Assembly (NCBI RefSeq): GCF_910592395.1
Contig: NC_088322.1
Span: forward strand, 932,001 to 996,000
Length of the DNA: 64,000 bases
From: Lineus longissimus
Taxonomy: Eukaryota; Nemertea; Pilidiophora; Heteronemertea; Lineidae
Direction: 5' to 3'
Shown: one piece after another, positions 25,701-35,194 of the stretch
Layout: every line of letters starts with the position of its first letter
Numbering within the stretch: the first letter of the stretch is position 1
Made by a program: the position numbers and the translations under genes
The notes under the pieces: model-generated
Seen by the model: only the letters and a program-made list of their open reading frames with translations
What the model was told of the DNA's origin: nothing
The model's database searches: none

Positions 25701-26477
25701 ACCACGGTCATCATCACTACTGCCTCCATCATCATCACCACGGCCACCATCACTACTGCCTCCATCATCATCACCACGGTCACCATCGCTACTGCCTCCA
25801 TCATCATCACCACGGCCACCATCACTACTGCCTCCATCATCATCACCACGGCCACCGTCACTACTGCCTCCATCGTCATCACCACGGTCATCATCACTAC
25901 TGCCTCTATCATCATCACCACGGCCACCGTCACTACTGCCTCCATCATCATCACCACGGCCACCGTCACTACTGCCTCCATCATCATCACCACGGCCACC
26001 GTCACTACTGCCTCCATCATCATCACCACGGCCACCATCACTACTGCCTCCATCATCATCACCACGGCCACCATCACTACTGCCTCCATCATCATCACCA
26101 CGGTCACCATCACTACTGCCTCCATCATCATCACCACGGCCACCATCACTACTGCCTCCATCATCATCACCACGGTTACCATCACTACTGCCTCCATCAT
26201 CATCACCACGGTCATCATCACTACTGCCTCCATCATCATCACCACGGCCACCATCACTACTGCCTCCATCATCATCACCACGGTCACCATCACTACTGCC
26301 TCCATCGTCATCACCACGGTCACCATCACTACTGCCTCCATCATCATCACCACGGTCACCGTCACTACTGCCTCCATCATCATCGCCACGGTCACCATAA
26401 CCATTTCTCTCGTCAACATTATTCATTCCACAGACACACCCCACCACCAAAGAACACGGAATCCAAAATCGCAACAT
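22719..26477 (-). CDS. pogo-like transposase N-terminal ORF with ~93 Asp/Gly/Ser repeats, copy A
   Basis: A single 1252-codon frame. Residues 1-29 include a hydrophobic FWIPCSLVVGCVCG stretch. About 93 repeats of the 12-residue unit DRGDDDGGSSDG follow (variants GGR, DDR, NR, VGR). The last ~100 residues form a helix-turn-helix like those of pogo/CENP-B transposases (YSLKQHLDYVDTY, HPRTFGRWVDQYEEM). The frame ends KDIQS, but GTAACA after LINK could be a splice donor leading to the catalytic part. Copies B and C have stops in the first 25 codons and a 4-bp deletion before the helix-turn-helix, so A is the better-preserved 5' end. Caution: the 36-bp array is open in several frames on both strands, so its length alone does not prove translation. 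The repeat is extremely acidic and would be disordered. Confidence 0.6.
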   Translation of the reverse strand: MLRFWIPCSLVVGCVCGMNNVDERNGYGDRGDDDGGSSDGDRGDDDGGSSDGDRGDDDGGSSDGDRGDDDGGSSDGGRGDDDGGSSDDDRGDDDGGSSDGNRGDDDGGSSDGGRGDDDGGSSDGDRGDDDGGSSDGGRGDDDGGSSDGGRGDDDGGSSDGGRGDDDGGSSDGGRGDDDGGSSDGGRGDDDRGSSDDDRGDDDGGSSDGGRGDDDGGSSDGGRGDDDGGSSDGDRGDDDGGSSDGGRGDDDGGSSDDDRGDDDGGSSDGDRGDDDGGSSDGGRGDEDGGSSDGGRRDDDGGSSDGNRGDDDGGSSDDDRGDDDGGSSDDDRGDDDGGSSDGGRGDDDGGSSDGDRGDDDGGSSDGGRGDDDGGSSDGGRGDDDGGSSDGDRGDDDGGSSDGGRGDDDGGSSDGGRGDDDGGSSDGGRGDDDGGSNDGGRGDDDGGSCDGGRGDDDGGSSDDDRGDDDGGSSDGGRGDENGGSSDGDRGDDDGGSSDGGRGDDDGGSNDGGRGDENGGSSDDDRGDDDGGSSDGGRGDDDGGSSDDDRGDDDGGSSDDDRGDDDGGSSDGDRGDENGGSSDDDRGDDDGGSSDGGRGDDDGGSSDDDRGDDDGGSSDDDRGDDDGGSSDGNRGDDDGGSSDGGRGDDDGGSSDVGRGDDDGGSSDVGRGDDDGGSSDGGRGDDDGGSSDDDRGDDDGGSSDGGRGDDDGGSSDDDRGDDDGGISDGDHDDDDGGSSDGDRGDENGGSSDGGRGDDDGGSSDDDRGDDDGGSSDDDRGDDDGGSSDGGRADDDGGSSDGGRGDDDGGSSDDDRGDDDGGSSDDDRGDDDGGSSDGGRGDDDGGSSDGGRGDDDGGSSDVGRGDDDGGINDGDHDDDDGGSSDGGRGDDDRGSSDGGRGDDDGGSSDGDRGDDDGGSSDGGRGDDDGGSNDGGRGDDDGGSSDGGRGDDDGGSSDGGRGDENGGSSDGDRGDDDGGSSDGGRGDDDGGSNDGGRGDENGGSSDGGRGDENGGSSDGGRGDDDGGSNDGGRGDDDGGSSDGGRGDDDGGSSDGGRGDDDGGSSDGDRGDENGGSSDGDRGDDDGGSSDGGRGDDDGGSNDGGRGDENGGSSDGGRGDENGGSSDGGRGDDDGGSSDGGRGDDDSRGSIDGGNDDAVNERHERRHLHGYSLKQHLDYVDTYRLHHAMGIAHARSRTSFAQHHRIHPRTFGRWVDQYEEMAERRDRSTQRIGYGEGSGRVELINKVTQFCQEFAKDIQS
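23040..26396. repeat. 36-bp minisatellite, about 93 units
   Basis: On the plus strand the unit reads TCATCATCACCACGGCCACC then GTCACTACTGCCTCCA. It runs for 3.36 kb with point variants but almost no frame-breaking length changes, so the 12-residue coding period is kept across the whole array. Copies B and C carry only 3-4 units at the same place. Confidence 0.95.
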
Positions 26478-26828
26478 CTTGACAGAAATCGAACAACATA
26501 CTTCATATCACAACTAAGAGAGAGCTTGGCCAACACCGAGGTGTACAACTTGCATTACATGATTTGTTATGTCACTTTCTCTATTGATCATTTGAGCCCT
26601 TATCCCATTCATATCACTCTAGAATCTTGAAAGTAAAGCCTGCTGCACCCGAGGTGATTCGGCATAGGCTCCAACACAAGAGAGCATGCATAGTGTAGGC
26701 CCTGTGCGACATTTCTTCATGCATTTGACCGATTACAGAGCGATTACCTAAGTCTAACCATGAGGACATTATTTTTTATGGTCACGTTAGTCCATTGACA
26801 AGACAACTTTATTGATCCTCACAATCGG

Positions 26829-28704
26829 CACACAGGGGTTTAACATTTTATAAGTTTAAAAAACATACTGGGGAACTTTCTGTGGCTTAACAACCTTTAG
26901 ACCTTACTTAAGAACATCATGGAAGAGAAAAAAAAATCGCTTAACTTTTTGGGAAAAAGAAACTTTTTTGAAATTTTCACTTTTCACAGTAGGTAGCAGT
27001 ACTCCTGAAGTCATGCTCAAACATGAAGATGTAAAAGCAATTCAAGTCCATACCGGCATAAGCCAGAAACAAACCCTGAAATTGGCTGAAGACTTACGTT
27101 TTGTGTCAAAAAACCGCAAAATAATCCAACCAGGATTAAAACGCTTCCTAAGTGACAACAACCTACTCTTCGATGATCTCTTCTCTATTGTAAATGTAAA
27201 CGGAGTTGAAGGAATCTTTTGCAGTGATGTTGATGAGTTAATTCGTAGAGTTAGTGAGAAGCGATGCCATAGTGATGAACCAGCTATGTTCAAACTGGGG
27301 GTTGATTCGGGGCGGGGAAGTCTCAAGGCCAGCATCTCACTCATTTTCTCTGATGATGAGATTTTGGATTCCGAGGCACCCACAAAACAGAGAAGAACTT
27401 ATGAAGATGGCTTAGGTTCATCGGCATGTTTTAAAGACAATGGTGTGAAGAAGCTTCTTCTAATAGCAGTGTTGCCTTCGACGTCAGAGGATTATGAGTC
27501 CCTGAAACATTTCATTGAAACACTGAATTTGCCCCAAGGGAAGTATCTTTTGTGTGCAGACCTTAAGGTAAACAATACCGCTGTTGGCCTCATGGGTCAT
27601 GCTGCAGGTATCCCTGTCTTTACTGCCATTGGGTGAAAGGGAGTTCAGACGATAAGGCAGAGATGAGAACCTTCGAAGGTATCCGAGAGTGGAACCAAAA
27701 GTGGGTAGAGTCAGGCCAAAGGCCTTCGTTGTTGAAGAATTACTACAACTGTCGCAGTGTACCTCTTGATATTTTCCCAAGTGTTGGCCGTGTAGTAGAT
27801 GTTGTACCACTCAGTGAATTACATCTGCTCTTAGGTTTGGTCAAGAAAATGTATTCGGAACTAGAATCAGTGTTTCCTGAAGTGATTCAGTGGACAAATA
27901 GTTTGCATGTTGTAAAAGAATAGTACCATGGGCAATTTGAGGGCAACGAATGTCACAAACTGCTGCGAAACACTCATGTTCTGCGAGACATAATTGTTGA
28001 AAATACTCCTTCTGGGAAAACAGATGGTCACCCAGCAACACCCTTCTTGATAGCATTTGAGCAAATGGGAAATGGTTGAATCTTGCTTTGGAATGAAGCT
28101 TGGAGAAAGTGGCAAGAGCACGTGCTTGAGTTCTGCAATGCGTACATGAACATTTCTATCATTATCACGGCGAAATTTCACATTGTTAAAGCCCATCTTA
28201 CAGATTTCTGTCTTCAGCACAACTGTGCCTTAGGTCGTTTTTCTGAACAGGCATTCGAAGCTGTACATGCCGATTTCGCCAAATCATGGGATCGGCACCA
28301 GGTGAAAGACAGGAAGAGCAGTTCATACACAAAAAGGTTGGCACAAACTGTCAGAGAATATAATTCGGCGCATGTGTAAACATGTTCTAACTCCATATGA
28401 TTATGTTGCCATGGAAACCAATTTTTTGAATAAAATTGGAAGCAAAATTCATGTATTCTTCTTCCTTTTCATGTTATGTCTACTCCATGACAGTAGAAGA
28501 AAGCGTTCTTATCATTATTAACCCCTTCCAGGCCGTTACATACTGTGAAAAGTGAAAATTTCAAAAAGTCACTTTTTTCCCAAAAAGTTAAGCGATTTTT
28601 TTTTCTCTTCCATGATGTTCTTAAGTAAGGTCTAAAGGTTGTTAAGCCACAGAAAGTTCCCCAGTATGTTTTTTTAAACTTATAAAATGTTAAACCCCTG
28701 TGTG
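26829..28704 (+). mobile_element. DNA transposon with ~160-bp inverted repeats and TCGG target duplication
   Basis: Ends CACACAGGGGTTTAAC (26829) and its reverse complement (ending 28704) extend into near-perfect ~160-bp inverted repeats. TCGG lies at 26825-26828 and 28705-28708. A 4-bp duplication and CAC tips are what the Chapaev branch of the CMC superfamily shows, but I base that only on the ends. The interior carries a broken transposase-like gene on the plus strand. The element sits at the 5' edge of pogo copy A, probably inserted into it or its flank. Confidence 0.85.
26968..28379 (+). pseudogene. Transposase-like gene of the TCGG-flanked element, one frameshift and two stops
   Basis: Three frames read as one decayed protein of about 470 residues. 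The first (222 codons from 26968) has KLGVDSGRGSLKASISL, DNGVKKLLLIAV and LLCADLKVNN, blocks I associate with an uncharacterised transposon protein common in cnidarian and other invertebrate genomes. After a frameshift near 27630 the frame continues (FEGIREWNQKWVESG, NYYNCRSVPL). It passes a TAG at 27921-27923 (then YHGQFEGNECHKLLRN) and a TGA near 28078, and ends AKFHIVKAHLTDFC, LGRFSEQAFEAVHADF. The first ATG lies in the inverted repeat and is not certain. The Asp residues of VDSGRG and ADLK are candidate catalytic residues by inference only. Family assignment is tentative. Confidence 0.65.
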
Positions 28705-28708
28705 TCGG

Positions 28709-31390
28709 TATCTAGCTATACCCCGCTCCATTGTCATCTTGTCGTGCCTATCTGTCCTGACGTCAATCCATGCTCGCATAAATTATAGGTTACGTCACGG
28801 AGACTGTCTTGGATGATTCAAGTAATTAGGTCTGAACATGTATTAACTTTAATTCAATGGCGATGCCTTTTATATTCTTGCACTATTCTCTAGTTAGTTT
28901 GAGTCCCAGAACTATTCAATTTAAGAGCTACTCGGCCACGTTCACCTGAGTTCGCATATCCTCAGATACCTCCCTGGCGAGCAGCCTATGGCTAAACAGG
29001 AGCTGCGGGGGAAGGGCGCACCGAAGGAGAAGGAGTCCTAAAAGGGACTATACTGGAGGGACCAATAATATATTATAACTGTAAAGGGGTTAAATCAACG
29101 GGAAAGTTCCCTAATCTGATACACATATATTTACTGCCAAAGCAAAGTACTAACTACTTGATGCAAGTGTCCTCGGTGTGAAAGTGTGCCCAAAGTACTG
29201 TCATGAAAGTCTTGGACAAGTGTTCACCCTTAGGAAGTGTGCACCCTTGTAATTAAATACTTACCCTGGCATCTATATACACACTGTAGTTGCAAATTTA
29301 GTTTAGTATGGCATTCAAGAGGAGAGGAAAAGAAGCGAGACCGTTCACAGTACTGTGTGAAACCCGTCTGCCGTCCTGCGCTCCCAACCGTCAACAATGG
29401 ACGTCATGACGTCGGTTGTACCCCCGCTGTTGAGTGACAGATTTTTTCACAAGATAACATCAAACATTAATAATTCTAGTAACAATTAATCATAAAAATC
29501 GCCTTACGCGGCTCTAATTAACATAAGACATGTAGCACCATATTAGCTTCTGTCTGGTAAGTCACAACATTAAGTTTCAGTACTTCGAGTATTTACAATG
29601 ACCACTCAAGTAGTGACGGAAACAGCTAAACAACAGCCAGCCCGTCTGCTTTGATCAACATCACGTGACTATCTTGATGACGTCATCTCACGAGAGGCGA
29701 TGAGGCGCATGGCGGCTTCGAAGAAAACGTGTACAAAAGAAACGTGAAACATCGGCAATTACGGACGGAATAATTATGTTAACAACCTCATATTTACAAC
29801 GAACGAACCTAGCAATATGCTGGACGGACTGACATTAAACTTAACACATGGTAACAAGGTAAAACAAAGTTGGAAGCTATTTAAATGTCCAAAAATGGTC
29901 CAATCAATACTTGCCGCTTACATCAACAATAACACTAACATTGTAAAATCCTCACAATCTGGACCTAGTCATTTTCCCCCGATTCAGAATCGGACAGGTA
30001 AAAGGGGGAGAATAGAGTATGTTGTTTTTTCGATCTCCAGTTTTGCCAACAATAGCTTGTTTGTATATAATGCTATGTTGTTTTTTTCACTGGCAGACCT
30101 TGAAGGAAACCGATGTAAAAGGAATGGACGTCCTAGAAATGCAGGACCCCATACAATAGCTGTGTATTGTAAACGAATGTGGTTATTGGTTTGGTTAGGG
30201 TTAGCTACATAATCTTCAACAAAGGAACTCGGTAACTCTATTCACGTTTAAAACTTTTGTTAAAACACAAGGACCGGACTTAGATTGCGGGGACTTGTAT
30301 TTCTTTTACACCGGGAGTGTCGAAAGCTTTCCCAACACACTTCTATGTCGATCTTCAAAAGTGGTGTTATTTTATACTTTCTTTGTGATATAATTATCAT
30401 ATGTTCGGGTCAGCATGACCCCAACATGGCCCGATTAAGTACCTCAATTACTATATATTACTATTACTACCCCGTAGACCTCTCCCTGTGCCTTTGACTG
30501 CTAGTATCCATAATGAACGTAAAATGATTGTCTGAACTCTTCTGATTCCTCTGAAGAGTAGCCTCGTCACCAACCGTTTGCGCACTACCAGCCAGGGACA
30601 ATCTTGTCGGAGACCAACCCGCCCCAATTCGTTGCTTGGGACAGGCACTATTGTGAGGGAGCGTTCTTTCCGCCATTTGACCCAATTCGCCAGATCATCG
30701 AGAAAATTGCCAGAAACTAATCTTCTCCCACAGATACTCAACTAATGGGATTAGGCCAACATATTCCCTGCGAGCAAATCTCCCGAGCCATTACCCTAAT
30801 GCATTGTTTTTCCCCTTGGCATACAGAGGCGGTCCTACTCCAAATGCCGCGGCTCCTGCAAAGATAGTTCTTCCAACAACAATTCACGAATTTTCAAACC
30901 GAGATCCCATGTACGATCCAACAATGAGCCTATGAGATACTTCGCCTTTACTCCTGTTTATCAACGTCATTGAGAGAACACATTTTTGCCTGTGTAGGAG
31001 ACCATTGTGCCTGATCATTCCAGTTTCTCAATTCATCTGTTGTTGTGTTCGACCAACTAAAAACTATCGTAACCAGTAACACTCTCGATTCTATCTTCGG
31101 AATTGAATTGATTCACCGTTACACCACTGCGTGCTTGCAATAAAAATAGTATAGTTGCATTTACGTCCAGCACATAGTACACCTAGTATTTTTTGGCATT
31201 ATAAGCAGGGAATACCTTTGTAATCACTTTTAAGGATTCTGAAATAATTTTGTTTTGCTAAGTTATGATGTGAAAAATCCCTGCTTGGAAGATTGAGGGT
31301 TGCTGCTATAGTTTGGAACGTATTGTATGCCCTAGCTGACTGTTATTGACATTGCTGGTGATGTACCAATAATTATCGCATTTTATTGCT
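28709..31390. other. No recognised gene (2.7 kb); one shared motif at 29985-30020
   Basis: Short frames only (131 codons at 29817-30212 is the longest, no motif). The stretch near 29985-30020 (AATCGGACAGGTAA and GAATAGAGTATGTTG) resembles the sequence just beyond the 3' end of the pogo copies at 38093-38130 and, inverted, near 19635-19660. Otherwise nothing recognisable. Confidence 0.4.
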
Positions 31391-31614
31391 CATTACCAAT
31401 ATAAATGGTCGTGTCTATTGTGTCAGGAAAGACATGCCATGTTATCATGATATATCATGCAATCACGACAATCATGTAATTATGAACGCAATTATTTCCA
31501 TAATGAGTTAGGCCTTAATTACTTCATGTAGTGTATGTCACATAAATAGTAAACTGAAGAACACACAGAACATACTATGCCACAAGGAACCTCCATACAC
31601 AGTGTGTTTCATAT

Positions 31615-32150
31615 AGGGTGTCCATAAAAAATATACCCAACTTGAATTGCAGATTACTAGAATCCTGAGCAATATTCATGAAATACAAAGGTAGCATGCA
31701 GTAGAAAGCCTAGTCTGTCTTCTATCTAAAGGTACCTGGATCATTATGTAACTGCCATGGATGACTGAGCAATCATGACCATATGAAAGGTGGTTAAATC
31801 AGCAATGTCCCAAGTTTGCATACAACTCAAGTGGGGGATTGACACAATGAATGATTTTTTTTCTGTTCAAAACTTTTATTTATTTTCATTAGTGTTACCA
31901 AGAATGGTGTTTCCTTACAGGTACATTTAGGGGTTGGGGCCTTCAACATGAACAACATTTCTCTCAATACACAGCTAACATCGTCGCTTCATGTCTCTTA
32001 CTGCTGATCTTAACACTTCATGGTCTTGGCGGATGAGATCCACTTCATCCGTAATTCGCTTTCTCAACTCCTAGATGTAGCTGTCGGGAGTGTGGCGTAG
32101 ACCTTGTTTTTCAAATAGATACGGATGACGGGACCAATTAATCGACCTGC
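31615..32150 (-). pseudogene. Mariner-type transposase fragment (C-terminus), unit 1
   Basis: On the minus strand between 32150 and 31927 the pieces LKNKVYATLP, ELRKRITDEVDLI, RDMKRRC and CIERNVVHVEG appear in the order found at the C-terminus of a widespread Tc1/mariner-superfamily transposase. They are split by stop codons and a frameshift. At 31615 the sequence TAGGGTGTCCATAAAAAATA matches the GGGTGTCC tips of such elements and would be its 3' end. The catalytic domain is gone. The same fragment recurs in unit 2. Confidence 0.6.
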
Positions 32151-35100
32151 GCGTTATGGGATACTCATTGATGTCAGTCCTGGAAGGCAGGAGCATTTGT
32201 TCAATGGCAATTTGCCACCATTCCCACATGGATATGGATGCATTTTACTTGAAGAAACGAAGAAAAAATTTCTACAAATTGCAGTTTATAATCTTCTGTC
32301 AATAATCAATCAACTTTCAACTAATTGTCCAAGTTCTACTTGTTGACTTCCATTGTCGTCAATAAAGGGCAGACAGCTAGCAAATGAAAAGCAGTGCGCA
32401 CATCATCAGCGCCGATCCTCTTCCAAGACAAGCTGATCATTCTCACGACCTCTCTAAATTCGATTTGGAGACATTCCCTATCATCCACGGTGTGACCGAT
32501 TTTCCTAGCTTTTCAGATGGCACGTAGCTGGCATTAAAAAGCGTTCTTATTGCTATTAGCCAGAGGTTGGAGAAGGCTTGTAGGCCTACACTTTCTTGGA
32601 ATGAAATTGAGATGACTTTGAGCCATTTCAAGCATATTCCGAAATTTCTGAATCTCTGATTGGCCAACCAGGAGGATTCATATCATCAGATAGAACTTAC
32701 TCATCCCGTCAAATGATACCCAATATGAGTATGTTATGAAAATGGTAGTGAAAAAATAGTGTTTGCCCTACCCCTATTTTCGGGCCACCCGGTGACAAAA
32801 AGTAGAATAAATAAAAGTGAATTGTTTCATATTTCGCAATTGTCAATAAAAAATGTACAAAAAAAGAAAATCTTGGTTCATGCACAGAGCTCGCATGCCT
32901 ACCTCACTTCCACAGTTTGGATGCTCGGCGTTTATTTCACTGAAAGTATCATAATGCCAGCATTGTCAACATTTTTGCTATGAATAACATATTCAATCAT
33001 GTTATCACATGTTCAATTCTACGTTTTCGCATCGCACTCTGTAGTTGCGAATTGTATTGCAAGGATATATCATCCTTCCTCTTTTAGGGCACTTACAACA
33101 TCACTGAAACGTATTCTCTCAGTCCTCCGAGTTTGAAGTGGCCCGATTTCTCCCTTAAGGGAATGTGCGGCTTTTTACTTCTGTTCTGGCGGATGATAAC
33201 GTTTTTAACTCGATGCCAGAGTTCTAATGGAGGACTGTATATGAATATGTAAACCTATTTTGATACGTAATCGAAAATATCTGGAGCTGGCAACGGCAGG
33301 CCTGAACCACTGTAGTATTTTTAACACGATTCCGGTGCCTATTCTACCGTCGTCTCCTGGGCAGTCATCGCTTCCATTTGGGTATGAATAAGAAGACGTC
33401 TTTACCACTGGTTGGAAGCCCGGACCGTCAGTAGATGGGCATATTAAAGGGAAGGTCGCTCCGAAACTCTATTGGCCCGGTAAAACCTATGGTGGGAATA
33501 ATCTTTCATTGATAACTATAAGGAGTTTCGAGGATCCCAAATCACTTGTAAATAATAAGGTTCAAGAATACTGGTCTTTCAGTGCTTTTAGTGCCATCTA
33601 CATACTCTCATCCTGAAAAATATGACAAAATTTACTATCAATACGATCAACTTTTACATTCATTTCGCAACATTATCGGGAACGGTACTATTTGCATGGC
33701 CTCATCCAGTTTCTTCGCTTGCGGATACACGAATAAGGTTCACTACCGTTTCTTTGAACTGTTGGAATCAGAAGATATTTAGATGTGACATGAAGATGTT
33801 GCTTAGTCTCGAAGGCCTATCGCTACCAAATACGATTAGTTATTCAGATGAAAATTGATGCTCTACTCGGCGCCCCCAGGTAAGCGCACGCATGAACGCC
33901 TACAGCACACACAACAAAGTAAAAATTAAACACCAGTTTCTAAGGTTATTTAACCTTCCCGGTTAAGTTCTTCAGACACGGTTTCCACGTTCCCGCCCGA
34001 TACAAGTCCATACTAAATAAATAGTCTTTGCATAATACATGTACATCTTTTCTTTGCTTAAACATCACTTATATTACTATTAGCAGCGTAACATATCCTA
34101 ACTGCCTATCCTCGTAAACGTTATTTACACATCAGAAGACAGCGGCCGTATTTTGTAACCCATATACAGCACCCGGGGAATCCACGTGCTGCTCGCGAAT
34201 TTTCAAGTCATAGTAAACAAAGTTGTAAGGTTATGGAAATGAGCTTCCTTACGTTGAACTAGTGACGTCAGACAGAAGTTGATAATTTCCGGTACATGAT
34301 GTCGCTACTGCAGGCTTCGGACTCAAATATGCTTTTTCTTTTTTCTCTTTTTAATCTAATCTAACATATACATCATTTCCGTCAATCCCCTCTTCAGGGG
34401 TTTGGTTTGCTAGGAACATGCTGGCAATTTACACCAGCAAATTTCTTTATAATCAATTACATTACGTAATTATGTACACTAGAAAATACCTGTGCTCTGC
34501 ACGGTGTTGGGGCGAGCGGTATTATATGAATTGTATGGGCTCACGCTCACCAGTTGACGAGTCATTGGGTGATTGTAAAGTAGGTTTAACGCCGAGTGTT
34601 AACACTAATGCTAACACTAACCACAGAGTTAACATCAGAAATAAACTGCTCATTCGGTGTAGGTATTAACAGCAGGTGTTAGTGTGAACTCAGTTTATAG
34701 ACCGGTGTTAGTGTTACAGGCGGTGTAAGTGTTACACTATATCAAGGCAGTGTTATGTTGGCTAGAATTCCAATGGGTTTTCCATTGCAACTAACACTAA
34801 GCTCTAGGCATTAACACCAACGTGAGTTTATGGCTCTTACATAAATAAACCACCACATGTGTTCACCTAGGTATCACACACGACAAATGTCTCCACTTTT
34901 CTAAACGTACTATCGCCGCGGGCTTCAATCCGATTCCGAATTTCAAGTTGTACCGAACTGTGCTTTTGGGCACTCTATGAGCGAAATTATGTTACTTAGT
35001 AATAATGGCAAAAAATCATCTCGTGCGATCCGGATCCTCGAATCAGCCCCACGTACAGTTTTCTAATATATTGTATACACAAAATTTAGTTCATCCTGAA

Positions 35101-35190
35101 TTTGTCAAACTTCCCTTTTTGATGTCAATATTTTATATGCAGGTCGTTCAACATTTTGAACCCATATTTAATAATTTTTATACCAGATTG
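32151..35190. other. No recognised gene (unit 1); hairpin-rich stretch at 34590-34830
   Basis: Frames up to 83 codons lack motifs. At 34590-34830 the word TAACACTAA and its complement TTAGTGTTA recur at least eight times in both orientations, forming several possible stem-loops, perhaps a decayed foldback element. The identical stretch recurs in unit 2 at about 41414-41654. Confidence 0.4.
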
Positions 35191-35194
35191 TCCA

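Larger units (their letters stand above)
19640..26820 (-). mobile_element. pogo/CENP-B-like DNA transposon, copy A
   Basis: On the minus strand this stretch matches copies B (35195-38130) and C (42019-44950) almost throughout, including the non-coding ends. Its outer segments form long imperfect inverted repeats: the 5' end (TAGACTTAGGTAATCGC, CACAGGGCCTAC) and the inverted 3' end (GAACTTGGGTAATCAC, CACAGGGCCTAT) share word order. Differences from B and C are a hugely expanded 36-bp array, a 1.06-kb insertion at 20021-21078, and a deletion near 21390 that removes the segment with the third catalytic Asp. The exact tips and the expected TA duplication could not be fixed. Confidence 0.8.

Noticed and set aside
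22995-26630. Three further open frames of over 1100 codons across the 36-bp array (two on the plus strand, one more on the minus)
   Set aside because: A stop-free 36-bp unit repeated in multiples of three keeps several frames open. Only the minus-strand frame ending at 22719 joins a recognisable domain, so the others are shadows.
26829-28704. Interpretation of the 160-bp inverted repeats as retroviral LTRs
   Set aside because: They are inverted, not direct, and the gene between them is not a gag or polymerase.
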